Below, one piece after another: positions 1 through 5,056 of a stretch of DNA of 5,056 nucleotides. Source of the stretch: Treponema sp. (lineage in GTDB: Bacteria; Spirochaetota; Spirochaetia; Treponematales; Breznakiellaceae); NCBI GenBank assembly GCA_009780545.1, contig WQZW01000143.1:1-5056 (forward strand), in the 5' to 3' direction. A program made the position numbers and the translations under genes. Each line of letters begins with the position of its first letter. Positions within the stretch are counted from its first letter, which is position 1. The notes beneath the pieces were generated by a model that was not told the DNA's origin, did not search any database, and saw only the letters and a list, made by a program, of their open reading frames with translations.

Positions 1-1
1 C

Positions 2-2251
2 CTATTGCTTGGGAGTCGTCAACTGCCGCGGACGGGGTTCTATCATGCCGGCCGGTTCCAGCCCCAAAAAGCCTTCCGTGTTGTTGCCCCACGCCCAAAG
101 GCTGCCGTTCTCCTTGCCGTCCACTCCGTCGTCCTCCATAACCGCCATCGACACGCCGCCGTATATGCCGTCCTTGCCATAGGCGACGCTGGCGCTTATC
201 CAGACGGCGTTCGGGTACTTATCGACCTTCACTTCCCAAGGTATGGGTTGGGTCTTGCCGTCCCCGTATTCGCCGTTTCCGATCTGGCCGCTGTAGTTCT
301 CGCCCCATGCCCACAGTTTGCCGTTTTCGTCTATGGCGAGGACGTGGGCGGTTCCCGGAAGCGCCGAAACCAGCTTCCATTTGTCGGTGTCGTAATTGAC
401 CACCCGGCCGGGTTTCGAGCTTACGGGATGGTCGCCGGCGCCCAGCTCGACCTCGTCCGGTACTCTGCCGAGCTGCCCGTACCGGTTGCTGCCCCACGAC
501 CACAGCCGGCCCTCCGCGTCAATCGCCAGGGTCATGTAGTTTCCGCCGGCGGCCTGCGCCCATTTGAGTCCGGGCATTCCCCCCACGACGACTTGCGTAG
601 GCTCGGTTTTTTGCGGCCCCCCGACAATCCCGATTCCAAGCTGCGCGTAATGGTTTGGGCCCCACGTGTACAGGTTCCCGGTTGTGTCTATGCCTATCGA
701 GGCCGCGGTTCCGGTCGCTATCTGTTTCCAGCGGCTGTTCCCGATGCTGACGGGATACTGCTCGCTGACGAAGGTTCCGTTGCCCAGAAGCCCGTCGTAG
801 TTTCTTCCCCACGCCCAAAGCGCCCCGTTTCTTTTCACGGCGATGTTGTGGTTGCTCCCGGCCGAAATCGTCGCCCAGTCGGAATCCCGAATCTTCCTCG
901 GCTTCCTCACCGGCCTGGAATCGTCGGTCCAGTTCCCGCCGTTGTCCGGATTCACGTCCGAAATGTCCACCCCGAGCTGCGTCCCGCCGTAGCTCGCGCC
1001 CCACGACCAAAGTTCGCCCCTGTCGTTCAACGCCACCTGGTGCATCTCGCCGCTGGCGATGGCGACCCAACCGACATCCGGCATATCCGTCATAATCTGT
1101 TTCGGGTGCGAGACGAACGCCGTGCCGCCGTCGCCGACCATTCCGTGTTTCGCGTTCTCGCCCCACGACCACAGCGTTCCGTCGTGCCGTATTCCCTTTC
1201 CGTAGGCCGTTACGAGCTTCCAGTCGCCCAGCGGCGGCCGGCTCCTTACCAGCACCTTCTTTTCTCCCTCGTCGGCGCGTATGGTAACCCACCTGTTTTT
1301 CTCGCCGTAGCTCGCATGCAGAACGCCGCTCGCTTCGCCCAGATTGGTCAGGTAGTGCCTGCTCATATCCGACTCCAGAATCCATTTGGAGGGATTCGCC
1401 TGGGATCCCCCGCGAAGGGCCACGTACGGTAATGTCGACTCCTCCCGCGTTACCGAATTCGGCCCGCGAATCTCGACCGTGCCGGGATCGGAAACAGGCC
1501 CGTAGGCCACCGGCTCGATTTTGAAACTTCCGTACTCCCAGTCGTCGAAGTAGCCGTCGATGTACCAGTCGTAGTCCGGATGCACGGCGATTACCTTTAT
1601 CCAGCGGTCCCGGTCGGCCCTGGTAAGCTTGTATTCCGGATCGTTGGCACCGGGAATGGGCATGTAGTCGTAGAATTTCGGTTCTTCCTGCGAATGTGCC
1701 GAGCGCATCCACTGGAACACGATGTCGTCTATGCCTGTTTTTTCGTCTATGCGGCCGAGCGCGCCGGCCTTCCACTCCAGCACGACTTCCAGGGTTTCGC
1801 CCACCCAGAGCGTTCCGCCTATGTCCAGTTCGGCGATCTTGGCAATGCTGTTTGCCGATTTCTCGTCTCCGGTAAGGACGGGAAAAGTCGGATCGCTGAT
1901 CACCCCGCCTGAGTAATTCTCGCTAAAGGCAATGACGGTGATGGGATACCCGATGTCCTCTTTTTGCAGGGCGTAGGTCCCCTCCATGGCTTCCGGAATG
2001 GGCTTTCCTCCCCGTCGCCACTGGAAGGTGAATCCCCCCTCCCCGAGGGCGTTGGTGTTCGCCGCAAGAATATCTCCCAGGATGAAGCTTTTTGCCGGTC
2101 CCGCAATGCCCGTGTTATGGCCCGGGCTTCCGCCGCCAAGCTCGATAAACACCCTGCCCTCCGGCACCGGCAGTTCGGGGACCGCGGTGCAACCGGCAAG
2201 CGACAGGGCAAGGGCCAGGATAAAAAGTATGGCAAAAGTCATATTCTTCAT
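2..2251 (-). CDS. Lipoprotein with Ig-like modules and a seven-bladed RCC1-type beta-propeller
   Basis: Predicted exported lipoprotein of 749 residues, complete, with its TAG stop at the window edge. Residues 1-21 form a lipoprotein signal: a short basic start, a hydrophobic core and a lipobox ending in LAGC, so Cys21 is the likely lipidated residue. Two Ig-like modules follow, with FQW signatures near residues 75 and 180 and the paired 'Y-L...D-G/R-W-I-V' pattern typical of bacterial Ig-like repeats. A linker of about 80 residues leads into the propeller. Seven RCC1-type repeats then run to the C-terminus, each marked by an LW[S/A]WG- or LYTWG-like motif, near residues 360, 414, 479, 528, 584, 647 and 719; seven is the blade count of a closed RCC1 propeller. 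RCC1 propellers usually bind proteins; the partner here is unknown. A start 14 codons upstream (2293) is open, but ATG 2251 has a GGAG six bases ahead and directly precedes the signal peptide. A surface adhesion or binding role is inference. Confidence 0.88.
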   Translation of the reverse strand: MKNMTFAILFILALALSLAGCTAVPELPVPEGRVFIELGGGSPGHNTGIAGPAKSFILGDILAANTNALGEGGFTFQWRRGGKPIPEAMEGTYALQKEDIGYPITVIAFSENYSGGVISDPTFPVLTGDEKSANSIAKIAELDIGGTLWVGETLEVVLEWKAGALGRIDEKTGIDDIVFQWMRSAHSQEEPKFYDYMPIPGANDPEYKLTRADRDRWIKVIAVHPDYDWYIDGYFDDWEYGSFKIEPVAYGPVSDPGTVEIRGPNSVTREESTLPYVALRGGSQANPSKWILESDMSRHYLTNLGEASGVLHASYGEKNRWVTIRADEGEKKVLVRSRPPLGDWKLVTAYGKGIRHDGTLWSWGENAKHGMVGDGGTAFVSHPKQIMTDMPDVGWVAIASGEMHQVALNDRGELWSWGASYGGTQLGVDISDVNPDNGGNWTDDSRPVRKPRKIRDSDWATISAGSNHNIAVKRNGALWAWGRNYDGLLGNGTFVSEQYPVSIGNSRWKQIATGTAASIGIDTTGNLYTWGPNHYAQLGIGIVGGPQKTEPTQVVVGGMPGLKWAQAAGGNYMTLAIDAEGRLWSWGSNRYGQLGRVPDEVELGAGDHPVSSKPGRVVNYDTDKWKLVSALPGTAHVLAIDENGKLWAWGENYSGQIGNGEYGDGKTQPIPWEVKVDKYPNAVWISASVAYGKDGIYGGVSMAVMEDDGVDGKENGSLWAWGNNTEGFLGLEPAGMIEPRPRQLTTPKQ

Positions 2252-2257
2252 AAAAAA

Positions 2258-2264
2258 CTCCAGG
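2258..2264 (-). promoter_or_regulatory. Ribosome binding site that fixes the lipoprotein start
   Basis: On the minus strand this reads CCTGGAG, followed by six T residues and then the ATG at 2251. It favours the start that puts the signal peptide at the extreme N-terminus, over the upstream in-frame ATG at 2293. Confidence 0.6.
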
Positions 2265-2302
2265 TTTTGCTTCCGTTCATTAAGTATGATCACAACTTTT
2301 CC

Positions 2303-2333
2303 GACGGATTATCCTTCTTATCGGAAATCCGTC
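2303..2333. repeat. Inverted repeat in the leader of the lipoprotein gene
   Basis: Perfect 8-base arms GACGGATT (2303-2310) and AATCCGTC (2326-2333) enclose 15 bases. In the minus-strand transcript three more pairs (TCC with GGA) can form past a one-base bulge, leaving an 8-base loop. It lies 52 bases upstream of the lipoprotein ATG. No U-tract follows in either direction, so it does not look like an intrinsic terminator. A TATACT hexamer on the minus strand (2345-2350) could be a -10 element placing this hairpin at the very start of the mRNA, but no good -35 goes with it. It could be an operator or a 5' mRNA stem; that role is inferred. Confidence 0.5.
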
Positions 2334-2420
2334 CTAGAGCCTTAAGTATAGTGCATGCGGTTTTGAAAATCTAGGCGGCAGGGCGGGCTATCGGAAAGGA
2401 ACCGGGCATAATACACATGA

Positions 2421-2444
2421 CGGAGATATCCATAGATACCTCGG
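2421..2444 (-). terminator. Imperfect hairpin just after the glycosyltransferase stop
   Basis: On the minus strand a 10-base arm, the loop TATG and a 10-base arm pair at nine of ten positions, counting one G:U pair, starting 8 bases beyond the glycosyltransferase stop codon. There is no run of T after it, so it is not a classical intrinsic terminator. It may protect or define the 3' end of the message, or be incidental. Confidence 0.3.
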
Positions 2445-2452
2445 ATTTCGTG

Positions 2453-3423
2453 CTACCGCTTCTTGAACATTCTTTTTATCTTCGATACCGCCCGCCGATA
2501 CAGCGTCTTCTTTTTCTTTTTGCCCGCCAAATGTTTCCCGTAATCTTTTCTGAACGTTTCGTTATCAACATACGTATATTCTGCCAAAAAATTTTTGTCT
2601 GCCGGCAAATGCAGCAAAAAATTATCGTACAACGCTTCTATGGGTTTGCCTATATGCAAGGTCCGGGCATTCCAGAACCGCGAAATTCCTCCAACTGTTC
2701 CCACGTTGACTATGCCTTTATTATTTCTTATATAGTTTTCTATCGCACATGACGTCAACATCTCGTCTCCTTGGTGATGCAGCATCTTATAGTGTTTTTG
2801 ATAATTTTCCCAATAATGCATGCAGTTGCCGTACAGGTCGCCCCAGAAACAGTTGTCGCCTCCCAGAAATTCACCGCCGGCCCACATCCCGATTGAGCTT
2901 TCGCCCATAATCAGCGATTTGTCGTCAATGATTTTTTTCCGCCCATACGCCGGATAAACCTGATCGGTAATATCGTAATAGGTCGGCATATTTATGGCAA
3001 TAATGTTTAACAAGTTTCGGGGAATGTCATTGATGCACAGTACGTCGCTGTCCAGCAACACGGAATAACTTTCCGTGATATTAGCAAGATGCTTAAATAC
3101 GTCGATCTTGTAATGGGCGGAGAAAAATTTTATGTCGGCAGGAACGGACAGGCCGAATGCCACTTCCTCTGTTTTAAGGTCAAAATGGTACTTGGCTATA
3201 TCCTGCGGCTTGTTTGTTAAAACGGTTAAACTATAGCCATGTTTTTGCAACGATTTGTTTAAGGTGTTGCAGCACTTTGCATAGCCGGTTATATTCAGAT
3301 TTCCGTTTTCGGACACGACGACGGCATGGTCGTTACTGTTAATATACAGAAGCGTATAAAACTGTAGCGTGTTGTGTTGTGTTGTGTTGTGTTGTGTTGT
3401 GTTGTGTTGTGTTGTGTTGTCAT
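2453..3423 (-). CDS. Phase-variable putative GT-A glycosyltransferase, out of frame (OFF) in this copy
   Basis: Probable sugar-nucleotide glycosyltransferase, cytoplasmic or membrane-associated. The enzyme frame is open from the repeat tract to the TAG at 2453. Positions below count from the internal GTG at 3316. There is a metal-binding-type DSD in VLLDSDVLCIND (residues 89-91), then WAGGEFLGGD (145-154), HHQGDEML (180-187) and LLHLPADK (234-241). This order resembles GT8-like GT-A enzymes, but the exact family is not assigned. The C-terminus is strongly basic (KKKKK at 266-270, ending KRMFKKR), suiting contact with the membrane face. The true start is most likely ATG 3421-3423, preceded by AAGGAGG nine bases upstream. 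Ten ACAAC copies follow it, then codons for TLQFYTLLYINSNDHAVVV, a fitting first beta-strand of the fold. With ten copies the ATG frame ends at TGA 3295-3297 after 42 codons. With nine copies the gene would encode 321 residues. GTG 3316 has no Shine-Dalgarno and would lack that strand. Base composition is AT-richer than the flanking genes, suggesting acquisition. Confidence 0.85.
3371..3420. repeat. Pentanucleotide tandem repeat, 10 copies (GTTGT on plus, ACAAC on minus)
   Basis: Ten perfect, uninterrupted copies directly abut the glycosyltransferase ATG. Five-base periodicity continues two bases further, to 3369. Because 5 and 3 share no factor, every minus-strand frame reads the same cyclic peptide Thr-Thr-Gln-His-Asn and never meets a stop, so the tract tolerates any copy number. 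Each gain or loss of one unit shifts the downstream frame. Perfect short tandem repeats at the 5' end of surface-glycan genes are the known substrate for slipped-strand phase variation in other bacteria. The copy number in a consensus assembly may be only one of several in the population. Confidence 0.97.
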
Positions 3424-3449
3424 TATGAGCGGCCTCCTTGCTTTGTCAA
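3422..3449 (-). promoter_or_regulatory. Promoter-like hexamers overlapping the start signals of the glycosyltransferase
   Basis: On the minus strand a perfect TTGACA (3444-3449) is followed after 16 bases by CATAAT (3422-3427), five of six matches to the -10 consensus. If used, transcription would begin inside the repeat tract and the ATG at 3421-3423 would not be in the message. The Shine-Dalgarno lies within the spacer, so either the resemblance is chance or two overlapping signals coexist. I favour chance or a secondary promoter. Confidence 0.35.
3433..3439 (-). promoter_or_regulatory. Consensus Shine-Dalgarno for the repeat-bearing start codon
   Basis: The minus strand reads AAGGAGG, nine bases before ATG 3421-3423. 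The same AAGGAGG precedes the prolyl oligopeptidase start, so it is a native signal of this genome. It is the main evidence that translation begins just ahead of the ACAAC tract and not at the internal GTG 3316. Confidence 0.85.
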
Positions 3450-3465
3450 GTACCCCTTGGGATAC
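3450..3465. promoter_or_regulatory. Near-palindrome in the glycosyltransferase leader, possible operator
   Basis: GTACCCCTTGGGATAC pairs at six of seven arm positions around a TT centre. It sits just downstream of the proposed TTGAAC/GATAAT promoter and beside the TTGACA hexamer, a usual place for a repressor site. One short near-palindrome can easily occur by chance. Confidence 0.25.
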
Positions 3466-3472
3466 TGCTTTC

Positions 3473-3500
3473 ATTATCGGTAGGAATGTTTTTTGTTCAA
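3473..3500 (-). promoter_or_regulatory. Candidate sigma-70-type promoter for the glycosyltransferase
   Basis: The minus strand has TTGAAC (3495-3500, four of six matches), a 16-base A-rich spacer, and GATAAT (3473-3478, five of six). Transcription would start near 3466, leaving a leader of about 40 bases that contains the near-palindrome, the AAGGAGG and the ATG. This arrangement fits translation through the repeat. Confidence 0.45.
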
Positions 3501-3564
3501 GAGGCGATTCCCCGTTTTCAAATCCGGCCTTGCCCTTTCCCCCGACATGGCGTATGGTTAAAGC

Positions 3565-3972
3565 ATGACATTTTCCTTGCTCCTGCTTGCGGGGGTTAGC
3601 ACTACCGCTTTTGCGGCGATGATCGTCCTTGCCCTCTCGAAAAAGTCGAGCTTCAGGATGCGGGTTTCCGCGCTGGTGGCCTTGGCGTTGATGATCGTCA
3701 GCCTGATCGTCTGCGTGCTGGTACTTTTTTCGGTAAGGACGGCCGAAAAGGGGCTTCCCGTTTTTGCCGACGTCCCGCCTGCGGAAACCACCCAGCAGGC
3801 TCCGGCCTCGGGCAATGTCTGGCTCACCTTCATCGTCTTTCTTATAGCGATGTTTCTCCTGGTGCTGGTCCTCTCGATACGGGAACAGCGCAGGGCGGGA
3901 AAGCGCCGCCGAAAAATGCAGGAAGATAAAGCTGTTGCGGAAGAGATCGGTCCGTCATCCGGAGGAGGGTGA
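3565..3972 (+). CDS. Small three-helix membrane protein of unknown function
   Basis: I do not recognise this 135-residue protein. It has three hydrophobic segments at about residues 2-24, 34-56 and 85-104. The loop between the first two is basic (SKKSSFRMR) and the tail after the third is very basic (REQRRAGKRRRK), then acidic, ending in SSGGG. By the positive-inside rule the N-terminus is outside and the C-terminus in the cytoplasm. A 25-30 residue Pro/Ala/Thr-rich loop (57-84) faces out. The first segment could be mistaken for a signal peptide (AFA near 15-17), but it runs on hydrophobically. ATG 3565 is the first usable start, because an in-frame ATG at 3547 meets TAA within five codons. 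The Shine-Dalgarno is poor. The peptidase gene begins 35 bases after its stop on the same strand, so the two may be cotranscribed. GC-rich codon use supports a real gene. Confidence 0.72.
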   Translation: MTFSLLLLAGVSTTAFAAMIVLALSKKSSFRMRVSALVALALMIVSLIVCVLVLFSVRTAEKGLPVFADVPPAETTQQAPASGNVWLTFIVFLIAMFLLVLVLSIREQRRAGKRRRKMQEDKAVAEEIGPSSGGG

Positions 3973-4007
3973 TAGCGGATCGTCTTGATTCACTAAGGAG
4001 GCTTTTG

Positions 4008-5056
4008 ATGAACGAACCGAAACGACGAAGGGCGACGCGGCGGGAACCGGTGATCGACGATTTCCACGGCACGCCGGTTGCCGATCCGTACCGCTGGCTG
4101 GAAAACGACACCGCACCCGAAGTACAGGCATGGATCGACGGGCAGAACGGCGACTTCGAGGCGTATATGGCCGGAATCGGGGGCCGGGATCGCCTGAAGG
4201 AGCGGATCAAGAGCCTGGTCCACTATACCCGCTGCGATGCGCCGGCCTTTGTTGCCGGCGTGTATTACGTCTGGCGCAATGACGGCCTTCAGAACCAGGC
4301 GGTTCTCTACCGCATGAAAACCCTCGACGATGCCGGGGAACTTGTCCTCGATCCCAACCTGCTCAGTACCGACGGGACGGTGGCCATAAGCGCCGTTTCC
4401 TTTAGCCCGAAGGGAAACTTTCTGGCCTACGGGCTTTCCGAGGGCGGTTCGGACTGGCAGACGATGAAGGTGCTGGACCTGAAAACCGGGCAGGACAGGC
4501 CGGATATGCTCCTGCACCTGAAGTTCAGCGAGGCCAGTTGGCTTGCGGACGAAAGCGGCTTTGTCTACACCCGTTACCCGAAGCCGGACGAAGCGTCGGT
4601 GCTGGAACGGCAGACGCTCAACGCCATGGTCTTTTTCCACCGGCTGGGTACCGGGCAGGATGCCGACCTTTTGATCCACAAGGACGACGAACACCCGGAC
4701 TGGCTCTTCCGTGCCCATTCCGACGAGGACAAGAAGTGGCTGTTCCTTTCCACCGACTACGGCACCCTGCCGAAAAACCGGTTGCACTTCAGGCGTTTCG
4801 ACCGGCTGGCGGAACGGCCCGGCGATCCCTGGCTTGCCATCGCCGACAACTTCGACGAGGGCTGGAACGTGGTCGGCGTTATCGGCGACACGGCCTTCAT
4901 TCAAACCAAAAAGGAAGCTCCCTTCGGCCGAATCGTCTCCGTGCCGCTTTCGGAATCCGGTGCCGGGGAAATGACCACGGTGATTCCCGACCGGGGCGAG
5001 GAACTGGACTGGGCCGTCATCGTCGGCGGCCGGCTGCTCTGCGCCTACCTTCACGA
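4008..5056 (+). CDS. Prolyl oligopeptidase (peptidase family S9A), N-terminal part
   Basis: Serine peptidase cleaving short peptides after proline, normally cytoplasmic. The reading frame is open to the right edge, giving 349 full codons and two extra bases, about half of the usual length of roughly 700. The family's N-terminal signature is clear: VIDDFHGTPVADPYRWLEN (15-33), then APEVQAWIDGQN (36-47). The rest is beta-propeller domain, with blade motifs such as SFSPKGNFLAYGLSEGGSDW near 130-150, SWLADESGFVYTRYPKP near 177-193 and DEHPDWLFRAHSDEDKKW near 226-243. The propeller gates access to the active site. The Ser-Asp-His triad lies in the C-terminal hydrolase domain outside the window, so activity cannot be judged. 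There is no signal peptide. ATG 4008 is preceded by AAGGAGG (3995-4001) at six-base spacing, a strong start. Its position 35 bases after the small membrane protein suggests an operon, with this gene also able to initiate well on its own. Confidence 0.93.
   Translation, partial: MNEPKRRRATRREPVIDDFHGTPVADPYRWLENDTAPEVQAWIDGQNGDFEAYMAGIGGRDRLKERIKSLVHYTRCDAPAFVAGVYYVWRNDGLQNQAVLYRMKTLDDAGELVLDPNLLSTDGTVAISAVSFSPKGNFLAYGLSEGGSDWQTMKVLDLKTGQDRPDMLLHLKFSEASWLADESGFVYTRYPKPDEASVLERQTLNAMVFFHRLGTGQDADLLIHKDDEHPDWLFRAHSDEDKKWLFLSTDYGTLPKNRLHFRRFDRLAERPGDPWLAIADNFDEGWNVVGVIGDTAFIQTKKEAPFGRIVSVPLSESGAGEMTTVIPDRGEELDWAVIVGGRLLCAYLH

Noticed and set aside
5..1432. Long plus-strand ORF opposite the lipoprotein gene
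   Set aside because: It is a shadow of GC-rich coding DNA. The opposite frame has a signal peptide, Ig-like modules and seven RCC1 motifs, and this one has none.
2252..2293. Upstream ATG at 2293 as the lipoprotein start
   Set aside because: It would put 14 polar residues before the signal peptide and lacks a good Shine-Dalgarno. ATG 2251 has GGAG at six bases.
2508..2521. T-rich run (TTCTTTTTCTTTTT) as a second slippage switch
   Set aside because: The runs are only five bases long and encode the lysine stretch near the C-terminus. A shift there would only change the tail.
3314..3316. GTG as the real glycosyltransferase start
   Set aside because: No Shine-Dalgarno precedes it, and the open frame continues upstream with FYTLLYINSND, which fits the fold's first strand. 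It remains possible as weak internal initiation.
3371..3420. CRISPR array or other long-repeat system
   Set aside because: The units are five bases with no spacers; it is a simple microsatellite.
3374..3568. Plus-strand ORF starting with repeated LCCVV residues
   Set aside because: It is the antisense reading of the GTTGT tract from a GTG inside the repeat, has no Shine-Dalgarno and no recognisable protein features.
3993..5054. Long minus-strand ORF opposite the prolyl oligopeptidase
   Set aside because: The plus-strand frame carries the unmistakable prolyl oligopeptidase N-terminal signature and an AAGGAGG start, so the reverse frame is a shadow.

Overview
The window looks like a chromosomal fragment of a Gram-negative-type (diderm) bacterium. 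The lipoprotein with Ig-like modules and RCC1 repeats would suit a host-associated spirochaete of the Treponema type, but that is only an impression and nothing here proves it. Most of the DNA is GC-rich (sampled 60-base lines in the lipoprotein gene are about 57-68% GC). One gene in the middle is clearly AT-richer (sampled lines about 38-43% GC).

Layout. The minus strand carries two genes: a putative GT-A glycosyltransferase (3423 down to 2453), followed after about 200 bases by a large lipoprotein (2251 down to 2) with two Ig-like modules and a seven-bladed RCC1-type propeller. The plus strand, diverging from the glycosyltransferase, carries a small three-helix membrane protein of unknown function (3565-3972). 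Thirty-five bases further on begins a prolyl oligopeptidase (S9A) gene (4008 to beyond the right edge).

The main discovery is the 5' end of the glycosyltransferase gene. A consensus Shine-Dalgarno (AAGGAGG) and an ATG (3421-3423, minus strand) are followed immediately by exactly ten tandem copies of ACAAC, and then by sequence encoding the missing N-terminal strand of the glycosyltransferase. With ten copies the ATG is out of frame and reading stops after 42 codons. With nine, twelve or fifteen copies it would read straight into the enzyme, giving a protein that starts M-(TTQHN)n-TLQFYTLLYINSND. This is the architecture of a contingency (phase-variable) gene switched by slipped-strand mispairing. 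The sequenced copy is in an OFF state. A simple ORF caller misses this and reports a truncated enzyme from an internal GTG.

The inferred biology is on/off modification of a surface glycan by an acquired, AT-rich glycosyltransferase. The lipoprotein next door is probably exposed on the envelope, but nothing shows that it is the substrate. The plus-strand pair (membrane protein, peptidase) appears to be an unrelated transcription unit.
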